From: Blastomyces gilchristii SLH14081
Lineage: Eukaryota > Ascomycota > Eurotiomycetes > Onygenales > Ajellomycetaceae
Direction of reading: 5' to 3'
DNA length: 64,000 nt
Assembly: GCF_000003855.2 (NCBI RefSeq)
Contig: NW_003101682.1
Location: forward strand, 6,377,930-6,441,929
The translations under genes were made by a program, and so were the position numbers. This document shows positions 49,463 through 61,225 of the stretch, piece by piece. The stretch's first letter is position 1. The number at the start of each line of letters is the position of its first letter. The notes beneath the pieces are model-generated. The model was not told the DNA's origin. It ran no database searches and saw nothing but the letters and a program-made list of their open reading frames with translations.

Positions 49463-51130
49463 TAGATGTCATAGTCTCTGACTGCATACATCTATAATTG
49501 AAGAATAATAATACTAATAATAATAGAGAGATGACTCTTCAGTAATCTACAATACAATCTATTGATAATTATTTCATAGTTTATCTCAGTGTTTATGTTG
49601 AGTTTTTCATAAATTTCATGACCTGGAATCAGATGTGAAGAATGAAGTGATTATTTATTATAATTGAAAGAGAGCATTCTGTGTTGAATTGTAAACAATA
49701 TAGACTTTGTAATTCACAGTGATTTCTTGAAGAGTTTGTGAATCTTCAATAGAAGTAAAAGAAGTGAAAGAAGTGACTTCAGAAGACATAATAATAATTT
49801 GAGAAAGATGATAATTTATTTTTAATAACTGATCACTGATATGTGTAAGAAGAATTAATATAAGAGAAAATAATCTTGTTTCTTAACTTAGTTATAATTT
49901 TAGTACTAACTCAGATTGAATATCATCAATGTATAAAAGTAAATAAACAATCTTGATTAATCTCTGTTATATTTCTTGAAATATATTAATATTGTGAAAG
50001 AGAGTGTTATCAAATTGTGTTATCAGATAATATCATTAAAAATATATTAATATTGTGAATATTAATGTTGAAAAAATGTTGATACTTATACATTATAGTG
50101 ATTTATAAATGATGATAGTTAAATATATATATATATATATATTATTCCTGACTTGATTACAACTTGTACAATAATTTTTAAAAACTCAAAATTAATTTCA
50201 ATTATTAATAATTATGAACTTACAACTAACTAATATAAAAAGAAAAAAACTTTTTCTACTCATCATCTTTCTACTCTTTCTCATTCTTTTTATTATTCTT
50301 CACAATTCACTTCTTATTCTTATTTTTCTTCTTCTTCTTCTCATCTGAGATAATAATCATCTCAAATCTCTCTTCACTATCTTCTCAGAGAAGGGTTTCT
50401 GCTGCTCTCTCTCAGCCAGATCAACCTGTATCTCAAAATCCTGCATTTTCTTGTCTGCTGTCTCAGATTTCATCTTAGCAGTAAGCAGATTGACATGCTC
50501 AGAGAGCAGAGCTGTCTTCTCAATGTTCTGAATCATGAAGTGTATTTGAGATCTGAACAAGGCCTTAATTCTCTTCTTCTCTGTCAGCTTCTGCTAATTA
50601 ATTAGTGAACAGAAGTGTTATCAAAAATTGTTATCTCTTAATAAATAAAAAACTTATCAGTTTTAACTTCTTTATCTTCTACTTTAACACTCTCTCAATC
50701 TTCTTCTACTATTACTTATTTACAGTAACACTCTTCTTCTCTCTCTCTCTCTCTATCTTGATCTTAAATTATTCTCAGAACTTCTTCTGATCTCATCACT
50801 ACTGTATGAGACTCTTTACTATCTTCTTCTTTAATCTCTCACAGGCAGTGTTATCTGCATTATTTCTATACTTAGTTCAGTCTAAATCTATCAGAAGTGT
50901 TACTTAAAATTATTATCATTCTACTCTCTTACAGAGTCTCTTCAAGACATTATAATATGTCTTACAATCTGTCTCTTCTTGCTTGAACATCTTCTTCTTC
51001 TCTCTCTTTAATCTGTGATGATGCTCACGCGCCTTGATAATTCACAGAATCACAGAATATTTGAAGAGAAATGACATGATTGATTTCAGTGAGTATTGAA
51101 GAGAAGTGAAGGCAGAAGAGACAGTTAGAA

Positions 51131-51228
51131 ATAATATGATAATAATGATAATAATAATGATAATAGTAATGATAATGATAATAGTGATGATGATGATGAT
51201 GATAATAATAATAATGACAATGATGAAA
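51131..51228. repeat. GAT/AAT imperfect trinucleotide repeat
   Basis: About 100 bp of mixed ATA, ATG, GAT and AAT words. The plus-strand frame reads Asp/Asn-rich (DNSDDDDDDNNNNNDNDE). It may be the remnant of an acidic coding tract in the hAT passenger region, or simple sequence. The apparent His/Tyr-rich minus-strand frame is its shadow. Confidence 0.6.
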
Positions 51229-52315
51229 GAGAGAGTGCATTGAAATATATTACTGACTTATTAAATATAAAGAGACTTAAAGAAAATATTAACAGCTTTC
51301 AGTAATATACAAAAACAGCTACAGTGTTGCATAGCAACATCATCTTCATTTAATACATGCACTGTTGATATTCTTTATATACAGTTATCATATAATCTGT
51401 ATCAGAGATACATGCGGAAAACAGATCTTTGTTGCTAGAATAAATAATTACAGCAATTCTCTATTTTTATATTATAAAGATAAGTTATTCTCATTTCTTT
51501 CTTCTCTCTTTTCTCTTCTTCAATCAATCACTAATTTCAAGCTGGTATGAAAACTATTAAAACACTCTCAGAAACTCTCAAATTGAAGAGTATAGACTAA
51601 TCAAATTTTAAATGTAGAAGAAATCAAATTATCTTCTACAGATTTAATTATTCACTTTCTCTTAAATAAAACAGCAGTCATGTTTCTTTTCTCTCTCAAT
51701 CAAATGAAACATGGTCTGTGAAAAGTGAGTATCACGTCAGACTATAATGATCAACACAGCCTCAGCATGCAGGGCTGTATATGCGCAGTGTATACTGGAC
51801 TGAAAGGCTGTGTGAGTTGCAAATCAGCAGCAGCATCTCAGAAAGAGCTGTGTGATGTGAGAAAGCTGTAACTCTCAGTCACATGTGTAAAGAATGAATC
51901 ACTGTAGTAAGTGCATGTGTATTGAAGTAATGCTTTTTGATAACACTCAGTCTCTGATATGATGAAAATAGAGTCTCTCTGTGAGATCTGTTTTTATCAG
52001 AAGTCAGAGAATCTTATATTTCTCAAGATTATCTTTGCATATCTTGTTCATGAAATTGATGAGAAGAATCATTGATTTCAGTGTTCTGTTCTTGATGTTA
52101 TTCAAGTGGCAGCAGAGTTCACTCTGATCACACTTTTTAAGTATATATTTTCTAATTATTCACATTTATATAGGTATATACTGATTATTTATTAGATGAT
52201 ATTAAGATAATAACTCATTGCAGCTGTGCTATTCTCACTGTGAGAGATACACAGTTAATAATGAACATTGCAAAGACTCTAAGAAGTGAGTATTTTAAAA
52301 ATACTGCAGCTCTGT

Positions 52316-52520
52316 GATCTTGATTTTTTTTATTTGTATTTTTTATTTTTTTCTTTTTCTTTTCTTTTTTTTTTTTTTTCTTTCTCTTTCTTTCTCTTTT
52401 TTTCTTTCTCTTCTTTTTTTCTTTCTCTTTTTTTTTTTTTTTTTGTTGTGATTTTTTCTTGTTATTTTATTTTTTGTTTTTTTGTTATTTTTTGTATTTT
52501 GTATTTTTTTTTTAATTAAA
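52316..52520. repeat. homopyrimidine T/C-rich tract in hAT 5' region
   Basis: About 200 bp almost entirely of T with interspersed C and G, purine-rich on the transposase strand. The related fragment at 10866-11750 has the matching A-rich tract at about 11225-11350, so it belongs to the element. Frames translating as poly-Phe are artefacts. Confidence 0.75.
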
Positions 52521-52890
52521 ATGATATTAATTATGATCTGTGTTCAGAAAAGTAATGATATTTGATAATACTCTCTATTGAATTTTCAACAAATGAGCAC
52601 TATGTTATGATATTATGTAAGTGAGAAATGATTTCATAGTCTCATTTAATGCCATTTTCAATAATGAAATCAGAATGAAAATGTGACTAAGAATTCAAAC
52701 ATATTCTTTATCTGAGACTAGATTTTTATTTGAAAAGTGAATCTGAGACCTTTAATATTTGAAATAATGTGATTTGAAATCAATGTGATGAACACAAATC
52801 ATGATCAGAAGTAATGCTTTTAGGCAATATGACAACTGTAAAGTTTGATTCTGATCTCAGACACAGTCACACGGTCAGTCTAGCAATGTC

Positions 52891-55800
52891 AGCATCTAAT
52901 CTATTCAAATTCTCATTTTTAAAGTCATCTGAATAAATCAGAATAGAGTCTTCTATATTAATTGTAGAAATTCTCTTTAAATACTGTTCATATTCTTTCT
53001 TCTTAGATAGTTCACTTATTTACAAGTCTATAAGAGATTCAAGCTTTTCTCTTCGGAGAGATATCTTCTCATAATCAACTTTTTCAATATTTAAAGAAGA
53101 AAATTGATTTTTAATCAGTGAGCATAGTCTGTACAGTTGAGAAGGCATTTTCTTTGAAGAATTATTTTCATTTTAATCAAGAAATCTATTTCAATTCAGT
53201 TCATTTCCAGAGTTAATTGATGAAAATGAAGAAGAGACTCTTTCTCTGATTATATAATTTGAGCTTATCTTTATAACTCTCAGAGCATAGTTCATACAGG
53301 TCTTTTCAAATCTAATAGCAGAAGAAGGAATTGAAGCTTCAATTTTCATTGCTCTAATAGAAGATGATTTGAATACTTTCAGAATTCTTCTCAAAGCTCT
53401 GTTTTACAAACTTTGAAAGAGTTCAGTGAAATTTCCTTGATTATTTCATCAAACTTGAACTTCATAATCAGCTACTGAGATAATGCAGACTATATATAAC
53501 TGTCTCATAGTCTGGAAGAATAGATCTCTCTCTGTATTTAATAGTCTGATTATGTTATTCAATAGTCTTTCTGCCTTGACAGTTCTTTGTTAAATGTGAT
53601 ATTTAAAATTCAACTTAGAGTTTAATCATACTTCTAATCATTTAACATTTACACTGAGTTTAATCTCTCTATTTAAAAGAGTTAGAGATAGTTCTTTCTC
53701 ATTGAATCTAGAAAAGAAATGAATTAACTCAGTTTTATTCATATTAAATTGAATTTAATTAATATCTGCTCTAACAAAGATTTTCTTTATAGCTTTTTTA
53801 ATTGCTTTCAAATTCTCTTTAATAGTTTTTGAGCTGTAGACTAGATCAATATCATTCACATAACTCAGAGATCACACTATTTTCATATTTCTATTTTTGA
53901 ATAGATATACAGTGTATATTGTAAATAAAATGAGTGAGATTGAAGATTCTTACAGTACTTCTATTTTTATCTCAGTCTTATCTTATTTCATTTCATCAAA
54001 GAAAAGTTGTATGATTCTTTTAGATATAAAACAGTTAACTCATTTTATTAGAGAAAGTAACAGTTTTAACATCTTCAAAGTCTGAATTAACTTTGACTTT
54101 GAAACATGATTAAATGCTTCTTTTATATCAATGAAAACTGCAGTTGAGATCAGATCTTCATGCTTTACTATTTAAATATCATGAATAACTGAGAGAACAG
54201 TGTTAATTGCAGAACATTATTTTCTATCTCTCATTTATTCACTGAATAAAAGAGAATTACTAATAGAGCTTATAAAAGATAGTTGAGTAGCTATTATCTT
54301 TTCTAAAATCATTTCTAGATAGTTCAATAGAGATATTACTCTATATAACTTAGAAATTAAAGTTTTTCTATTAGATTTTGCAAGAATCACTTCAGTGACT
54401 TCTCTTCAGCATTCATAATGATATTCATTTTTCAAGAGATTGAAAAAGAGTTCAAAATACTTATTCTTTAAGTAGAAGTATATATTTTAAATAATCAAGT
54501 GATTAATTGAATCAGGCTCTGCAGCAGTTTTAACTCAACTTGAGAAGATAGCTGACTCTAATTCATCTTATATAAGATCAGATTATTTTCAGTCATTTTC
54601 ATTAATATAGTTGAGAAGTGATATATTCTCTTTCTCTGAATCTGAATCTGATGAGTTTTAAAAGAGAGTTCTTATAAAAGCTTGATATTCTTTCTCAAAA
54701 GAGTTTGCTGTATATAATTCATTCTGAAACTTATATTCTAAAACTGAAAGTTTTGCTACACTTCTTGTTTTAGTATAGTTAAAAGCTGTAAAAACTTTTC
54801 TTTCTTATGCTTCTTTAAGAAATTTATTTCAGTAGTCTGTTTTAACTCTTTTAATATCTGAAAAATATTCATTTCTGACAGCTTTGAACTCTTTATCAGA
54901 AATTATATCATTCCTTCAATCTCTTCTAGCAGTAGTTAATTATTGTCTTTTAGATATGATATTCTCATTTCATCAAGATTTTAAATGCTTAGAAGACTTT
55001 CTCTTTGAAATATTATCTTTAACACTTGTTAGAATAATAGATATAATGAGCTTCACTCTATTCTCAAGCATTTTATTTGAGATATCTTGATCAGAATTTC
55101 AATATAGCTCACTCTATCTTTCAGATTTTAACAGTTTTATACTTTCTTCAACTGCCTTTCAATCAGCTTTTTAAAAGTTAAACTGATTAGAGAGAAGAGG
55201 ATTTTCACTCATTTATTCTTCACTCAGTTTAATATTAAATTGAATAATCTCATGATCTGATTCTGATGTCTTATTTAATTAATAAATCAGTTTATAAGTC
55301 TTTTTTTCATTAGATTTTATAATATGAAGATTAGATCTATAATAGATTTCTGTTTTATATCTTTTCTAACGAATGTTTGTTGATCAGACTTGTTAACTAA
55401 ATCTATTGAATATTTAAAGATTCATTTAATCAGATTATCAGCTCTTACTGCTCTTTTACATTCTGAATTTTATCAGAGATAATGTTCATTGAAATCTCCT
55501 GTAATTTTAGAGTTTCTTAATAAAGCTATATTCAGAAATCCTCTATTAATTATTCAGATATTGTTATTTTTCTTCAATGACTTTTCATTATAGATATTTA
55601 TAAGCTGTATAGTATTAAACTTATTCTCTTTATCTATAATATCACTCATCAGAATATCAGGGTCAGACATGATATTAAATCTTAGATTAAATTAATATCT
55701 TGATCTCTTTCTTTCATAGATCACTACTCTTAACTTTATCTCAGACTTTTGAGATAGAAAGTAGTAGTAGCTTGAATAAGAAATACTATATTTTTACTCA

Positions 55801-57590
55801 GTATCAAAATTCAGCTTCTGAAGCAGTATAAAATCAATCTTCTATTCAAATACAATTTAAAGACAAGAATAAATACAATTTGAGTTTCTATTCATATTAT
55901 TTTGAATAAATGTGATTTTTGAAGAGTTTTTAAACTATTTTTATTGTTTTTATTGTATATTTATATTAAAAGAGATTAGAGTAGAATCTAATCACTATTA
56001 TCAGATTGTAAATTATAACTATTCTGAAAAGTAGAAATCTCAACTGCTTGTATTATATCTAGTTTATTATCAGAGTTATTTCTCAATTCTCTAATCTTAA
56101 CAGAAGTTTGAGAATTCAAATTCTGTTTATATTTAGCTGAAGAATTGAAGTTTAAAGATTTAGATAGTTAAGAGTTTCTTCTTTTAAAGCTTACAGTTAT
56201 GAGTTTACTGACTTGACTATTCTCTTCAGTTCTAAATTTACTTTGAGCTTCATCTTTTCTTCAGTTCTTTTGAGTTCTTGAAGTAAATATACATTCTTTT
56301 GAGCTAGATGCATGTTTTTCTTTATAATTAGAGCATTTAAACAGAGTGTGTTGATATATTTCATCTCTTTTTAAACATGTTTCATATTTATACTCACTAG
56401 TTTTATAATCTCTGACACAGAATGTATATTTTAAGTCTCTAAAATAAGAGATTACAAAGTATTCATATCTTTAACAGTTTGAACACTGTGTTTGAGCTTT
56501 GAGATTCATTCTTGAGTCTTTGTATTCATGAACTCTTATTTTCAAATCTGCTACTCTTACTTCAAAAATTTTTGACTGTTTAAGTGTTTTTATATATACT
56601 AGAACAGAGGCATTTCTTCTGCTTTATCTGAACTTAATTGAATTTAGTTATACAGGCTCTTTTCTCAGTTGAATAGAGTTGTATTCTTCTAATTCATTTG
56701 TGAGAAGTAGTATTTCTTCTTCACAGTCAAAAATTTCAACTGAAATATTATAAAGAATGAATTTGTCTTACTTTTCATCTCTCTTAGATAGAATTATTGT
56801 GTTTAACAAAGATTCTACTGCTGATTTTCAGAGATTCTCATTCTGAATAAGGAATTATGCACTGAATTCAGGCATTGTAGTCAGAATAATGAAGTTTTTA
56901 AAGAAGAATGACTCAATTGAAGCTATAACTGATTTTTGAACTTTAATATCAGTTATTAACTGAGAAAAGAACTGCTGATTAATTTCATTTCTGATTCTGA
57001 AAATAAGATTTGAGCTTAGCTTATTGCTTTGCAGAATATTCTGATTTAAGACTTTGAGAATAAGTCTTTTATTTCTGAAGATTTGAAAGTTTTTCTCTTT
57101 TTATATTTTTTTCTTTACTTTTCTATGAATAGAAGTATGAGCAGTATTCTTCTCAGTTTTTTCAGGATTTTAAGCAGGTTTTAAGACAGCAGGTTTAGAG
57201 ACAGCAGATTCAGCTGCTTAAGCATATATTTTCTTCTGATTCAAAGAAGAAGAAGAAGTAGAAAAAAAAGAAAGAAGAGTAAGATGAAGAGTCAGTGATT
57301 ATACTAGGAATTTTCAATGTTTTTTAAACTGTGTTTGAAATTTCAAGTTTGAACTTGATCACTTTCTGTAGTTATCTAGTCTGAGAATGAAGAATTAATA
57401 GAACTTCTTCATTCATCTCACTCAGACACTGCTTTTCAAGAATCTTGCTTGCTTTTTTAAGTTTCTGTATTTCAAGAACTTATTATTTCTCTATTTCTTC
57501 TTTCTTTCTTCTCTTCAGAATTTCAATCTCAGAAATAGTATTTGAGAAAGCATCTTTTTTCACATCAACTGAGTGTATTTTTGAACTCAT
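52891..57590 (-). pseudogene. LINE-C ORF1 and 5' part of ORF2 (broken)
   Basis: Minus strand: ORF1 start ATG at 57590, stop at 55988; then ORF2 endonuclease (about 55.9-55.3 kb), RT (about 54.7-53.8 kb, catalytic YVNDIDLVYSS near 53.85 kb, again with Asp to Asn) and the beginning of RNase H, cut at 52891 by the hAT. The remainder of ORF2 (RNase H and terminal knuckle) is at 39428-38546. ORF1 is one base longer than in the other copies. Confidence 0.82.
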
Positions 57591-59289
57591 TGTTCTCACT
57601 CAATGAAAAGTTAATCAGACTGTTTCAATTGAGATATTTATTAAACTACTTTGAAAAGTTGATCAGACTGTTTCAATTAAGAGATTTCTAAGTCTGTTTT
57701 CAATTGAAAAGTTGATCAGACTGTTTCAAAAGAAGAATAAAAGACTTTTATGTATAAAATACCTGATTTTTTTCACACTAGTTCAGTAACTAGGTTAGAT
57801 TTTTAAAGAGAATCTAATAAACTAAAATTGATTTTTGAGATAAATCAATAAAATCTTTACAATCTCTTTCTTGAGATATAGTGAGAAAAAGTATGATATC
57901 AATTGATAATAAATCAGATAATATAACAGTTTTTAAGAGAAAAACTGATAAAAAATAAATCAATTTTTTACAGAGAAATTGATTAAAACTATTTAATTTT
58001 ATTCTAAATCATTCAATTCTTCTCACACAACAAGTATACAACTCAAATCAGTTAATAAAGAGTGTAAAAAAGAATTAAGTATTAATGACAGCTCTTCAGT
58101 TACTGAAAAAGTAATTCTTACTTAAAAGAATATGAAATTATGATAGAAAACAGCTCTGTTTTTAATTCTTTATAAGAATATTGTATAAAATTCAGAGAAA
58201 AACATCTTACTTTTTCAAGAGAAGTAAAAAACTATTTCTAAGATCTTTTTTTTACATTAACTGCTGTAGAAGAATGAGATAAAAACTACTAAAATATATA
58301 CTACTGTATACTTTCTATCAAGACTTTCTCTCTTCAGAGTCTTGATATTATAGAGAATATAAGTCTGTTTCTATATAATAATATAAATATTGTCAGCAGA
58401 ATGTAGAGAAACTGATTATTTATATCTTAAAATAGAAGACTTTGTCAATGATTATATTAATATAGAATTAATTCTTAAATTTAATAGAAATCTAGTATTA
58501 CTATTCTCAATCTCTTACAGAATCTATTGAATATTAAGATATTAAAACTAGATTTAATATATCTCACTATGCAGAGATCAAAGACTCAGTCAGATGTTGA
58601 GATATACTGAATTTATAGTTGTTAATATACTGTTGACTTGTTCTGTTGACTCATTATCTGCTAATTATGTATTGAATACTGTTGCTGAGGTATCTTTTTA
58701 TATTATTCTGCTGAGAATGAGCCAGATTGAGAGAGATGATATAAGAGTGAGACTTGGCATTGATGTCTAGATACACTGAAGACAGACAGAGTATTCACAG
58801 AGATTACACTTCAGAAGTGTCTGTTGATTATGTGCTTGATATTATTACTGAGATATCTTTTTGTATTTTTCTGCTGAGAATGAGCCAGATTGAGAAGGGT
58901 GATATGAGGGTGAGACTTGGTGTTGATGTTTTGAAACATCAAAGATGGACAGGGTTTTCATAGAGATCACTTCTCAGATATCTTCACAATCACAGATCAG
59001 AGATCTTCCAAAATCAAGAAGATTGGCGCATATGGCTAGGTCTTTTCACCTTACAATTTGTATGGCAATTTGGCCCGGGGTTGTGGTGTGGTAGGGGAGA
59101 ATGAGGGATAATCTCACACAGGAGTTTTGAACAACATCTGGTTCACATTTAGCTGGGTAACTCCACCACCACACGGGGTATGCGGTCGGCGATGGGGTCA
59201 AAATGCTTGTATGATCGAGGGCTTTTCGATGGATCTATCAGCGGGTTCTTATTCGAAAAATCGAGCGAGTTCGTCGTAGAGCAGTGGTG

Positions 59290-61225
59290 TTAAAAAATGT
59301 TCTTTTCAACTCTCTCACAGATCTGACTATATTAAGAAGACTAAAGTAACAGATATAAAGAGACTAGAGAAGACAGAAAAGCTTTGCAGAATACTCAGAC
59401 TGAGTATTGTGAAGAAATTGACTAAAGAGTCTTTCAATTCTTTATAAGAGAAGAGAGAGAAGAAAGAGAAGAAGTCTGTATAACTACTCTTTATAATACT
59501 GAGAGTCAATACTTTAAGAATCTTCACAAGCATTCTTGAAGAGAATATCTGTAATCTGAAGAGTTTACAGACTTTGAGAAGTACTGCAGAAGATCTGATA
59601 TAAGAGAAAATATAGTATAAGTCTTTATAAGATCTTTTATTTAGATTATCAGAACTGCAACTGAAGAATGAATATACTTAATATATTTAAAAACTACTTA
59701 CAGCAGAGATTAATTCTGCAGAAATAAAGAATTGAAGAGACTTAAATAATCTCTTATAAAGAGAGAGCTGAATTTATATACTTATAAATGAGTTTCTATA
59801 TATAGAACTTATTAAAAGATATTATAACTCTTCTCTAATAAGTTATTTTATAGATACTAGAACTTATAAGTTACTTATAAGAAAATACTTCTGACTGAAA
59901 ATATAAGAGCTTATAAAGAAGATAGTGAATTGTTATACTATTTATCAGAGTTTATAAGTAGTATAGTTTAGATTATATAAAGAACTTACTTCTCTACTCA
60001 TTTTATAAAAATATTGATAACAGCTAGAAATAAATACTCTTATAAGTCTTTCTAAAAGTAAGAATATATATAATATCTTCTTTAACAGTGTGTTGATGAT
60101 AGTAGATTACTTTATCAAGATAACACACTTTATACTTACTTATAAGAACTTAAAGTTAAAGAATTTAACTTATATCTTTATCTGTGATATGATTTAATTA
60201 TATGAATTACTTATGAATATTGTTTTAAATAGAGAATTAATTTTTATAGAGAAGTTTTGATCTGATCTGATAATTATACTGAAGATCTTATAAGATCTAA
60301 GCATAGCTTTTTTTTAATAGATAGATAATTAGACAGAATATCTGATAAGTATATTAAAACAGTATCTGTAGTACTTTGTCAATTACAATCAGAATAACTG
60401 AGTATATTAATTATCACTTACAGAGTTTATATATAATAACTTAAAATATATCAGTATAAATAAAATTCTTTTTAAGATGCTTACTCAGATCTATCTGTGA
60501 ATAATCTTGATAAATCTGTAAGAGTATACTATAAAGTGTGATAATATCTGTAAATAGATTGAGAGAATTCAGAATATCTGAGAGAAACTCTGTAAGTTCT
60601 TGAGAAAGACTTAAGAGTATTAAAAGAGATACTATAACTATAAGTATATTATAAAGAGTTTTAAGAAAGATGATAAAGTCTGACTAAGTCTGAAAAATAT
60701 TATTATATAGAGATCTAGTAAGAAGCTGAATCTCTTATAAACAGAGTCTTATAAGATTATAAAGAAAGTTAGTTCACAGTTCTATAGATTGAAACTGTTA
60801 TCTGAAAGTTACTGATATATAATATTTTTCATATCTCTTTACTTTATAAATATAAGCAATTCTCAAGAGAGAATTCTGTGACTTATTACTCTATTTATAA
60901 AGTATTAGAAAGAGAAAGAGAATATCAGATTAAAGAGATTATTAACTTAGAGAAGTGAGATTATAAGCTCTGATTAAACATTCAGTGATAAGAGTATTCT
61001 GATAAAATGAATAAGCTCACTTAAAAATTATTTAAAGAGATAAGATATCTGCAGAAGCTGAGATATAACTTTTATATAATAAATTCTGATAAGTCAGAAT
61101 AATACAGTCTTCACTAAGAATCTAATTATAATAAAGACATTAACACTGTTATTTACAAACTTTAATCTATAAAGATAATAAGTTTCTACTGAGATGAACA
61201 GTCTGCAGTGTATACAAAGAGAAGA
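59290..61225 (+). mobile_element. 3' part of another Ty3/Gypsy element (integrase region), broken
   Basis: Plus-strand translation gives an integrase zinc-domain remnant at about 59.75-59.95 kb, the start of the catalytic core as IVDYFIKITHFI at about 60099-60134, and the conserved C-terminal block NIFHISLLYKYKQF at about 60821-60860, followed by charged sequence. RT is absent: the element is cut on the left where LINE-C begins and has no LTR on the right. It may belong with the segment left of LINE-C (30669-32377), but no RT remnant lies there either, so a deletion or a different element is possible. Many stops. Confidence 0.72.

Larger units (their letters stand above)
41910..49524 (+). mobile_element. 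LINE-B, full-length LINE inside the hAT transposase
   Basis: 7615 bp, flanked by the perfect 11-bp duplication AGAGAGATGAC (41899-41909 and 49525-49535), ending in an AAT-type tail. Colinear with LINE-A without the MITE, so it preserves the MITE-3 empty site near 44593. The first ~330 bp are GC-normal (CCACCACGAACTCGCTCG onward), then the body is AT-shifted. Stops differ in position from LINE-A, so most damage occurred independently. Confidence 0.93.
39758..49789 (-). pseudogene. hAT transposase (broken, split by LINE-B)
   Basis: Minus strand: the start is at 49789 (MSSEVTSFTSFTSIED). The frame runs to the LINE-B insertion at 49536 and resumes at 41909, ending at a stop at 39758. Joining the two parts and counting the 11-bp duplication once gives 2406 bp, 802 codons, with the frame preserved. 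Visible hAT landmarks: VRDKLVYYYSKTEQSFTEYY near 40.4 kb, a block conserved in fungal hATs, and the C-terminal dimerisation region near 40.08-39.9 kb with AKSILE, STYSTIALMTCDILTISL and KFNSSQDIYHYY, matching the W-W..YP.L..MA.DIL.IP pattern after loss of Trp codons to TGA. An N-terminal BED finger is not clearly readable. Confidence 0.85.
39429..52882 (-). mobile_element. hAT DNA transposon (net about 5.8 kb) inserted in LINE-C, containing LINE-B
   Basis: Terminal inverted repeats TAGACTGGCCG (39429) and CGGTCAGTCTA (to 52882), one mismatch in 11 bp, flanked by the perfect 8-bp duplication GCAATGTC (39421-39428, 52883-52890) in the RNase H region of LINE-C. Eight-bp duplications are the hAT hallmark, and a hAT transposase with its C-terminal dimerisation domain is encoded inside. 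Net length after removing LINE-B with its duplication is 5828 bp. The terminal ~95 bp on the 39429 side and the first ~35 bp on the 52882 side are shared with the MITEs, making this the likely parent family. Confidence 0.92.
49790..52882. other. hAT 5' region, about 3 kb, passenger sequence of unknown role
   Basis: Upstream of the transposase start and far longer than a usual hAT 5' region. It contains, on the minus strand, an open stretch 50357-50560 (KMKSETADKKMQDFEIQVDL) that looks like a charged coiled coil and has kept its frame; on the plus strand a GAT/AAT-rich stretch; several short GTGTTATCAAA motifs; and a homopyrimidine tract. It may hold a second gene of the element or other inserted repeats. 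The piece from about 51940 to 52882 is shared with the fragment at 10866-11750. Confidence 0.5.
32378..59285 (-). mobile_element. LINE-C, full-length LINE split by R1 and hAT insertions
   Basis: Minus-strand copy of the LINE-A/B family in three genomic pieces: 32378-32492 (tail and 3' stem), 38290-39428 (3' UTR, knuckle, RNase H end) and 52891-59285 (RNase H start, RT, endonuclease, ORF1, 5' region). The pieces join exactly at the TSDs of R1 (TATAC) and of the hAT (GCAATGTC). Summed length is about 7.65 kb, the size of LINE-A and B. ORF1 is 55988-57590 (1603 bp, one base more than in A/B, so frameshifted). The 5' ~260 bp (about 59025-59285) keep normal GC. I found no convincing duplication flanking it. 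Confidence 0.88.

Noticed and set aside
51025..51240. His/Tyr-rich minus-strand frame
   Set aside because: Shadow of GAT/AAT trinucleotide repeats.
51731..51745. CGTCAGACTA as another hAT terminus inside the hAT
   Set aside because: Orientation and following bases do not match either terminal repeat, and no 8-bp duplication is present.
52286..52519. 77-codon Phe/Ser-rich frame that looks like a membrane protein
   Set aside because: It is translation of a homopyrimidine tract shared with another hAT fragment.
58754..58963. 69-codon plus-strand frame
   Set aside because: Antisense to the 5' region of LINE-C; not present as an open frame at the same place in LINE-A or LINE-B.
32378..59285. 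Target-site duplication for LINE-C using GCAG-type words on both sides
   Set aside because: AGCAGATGTT on the left and AGCAGTGGTGTT on the right do not align without a gap, so the match is not convincing.
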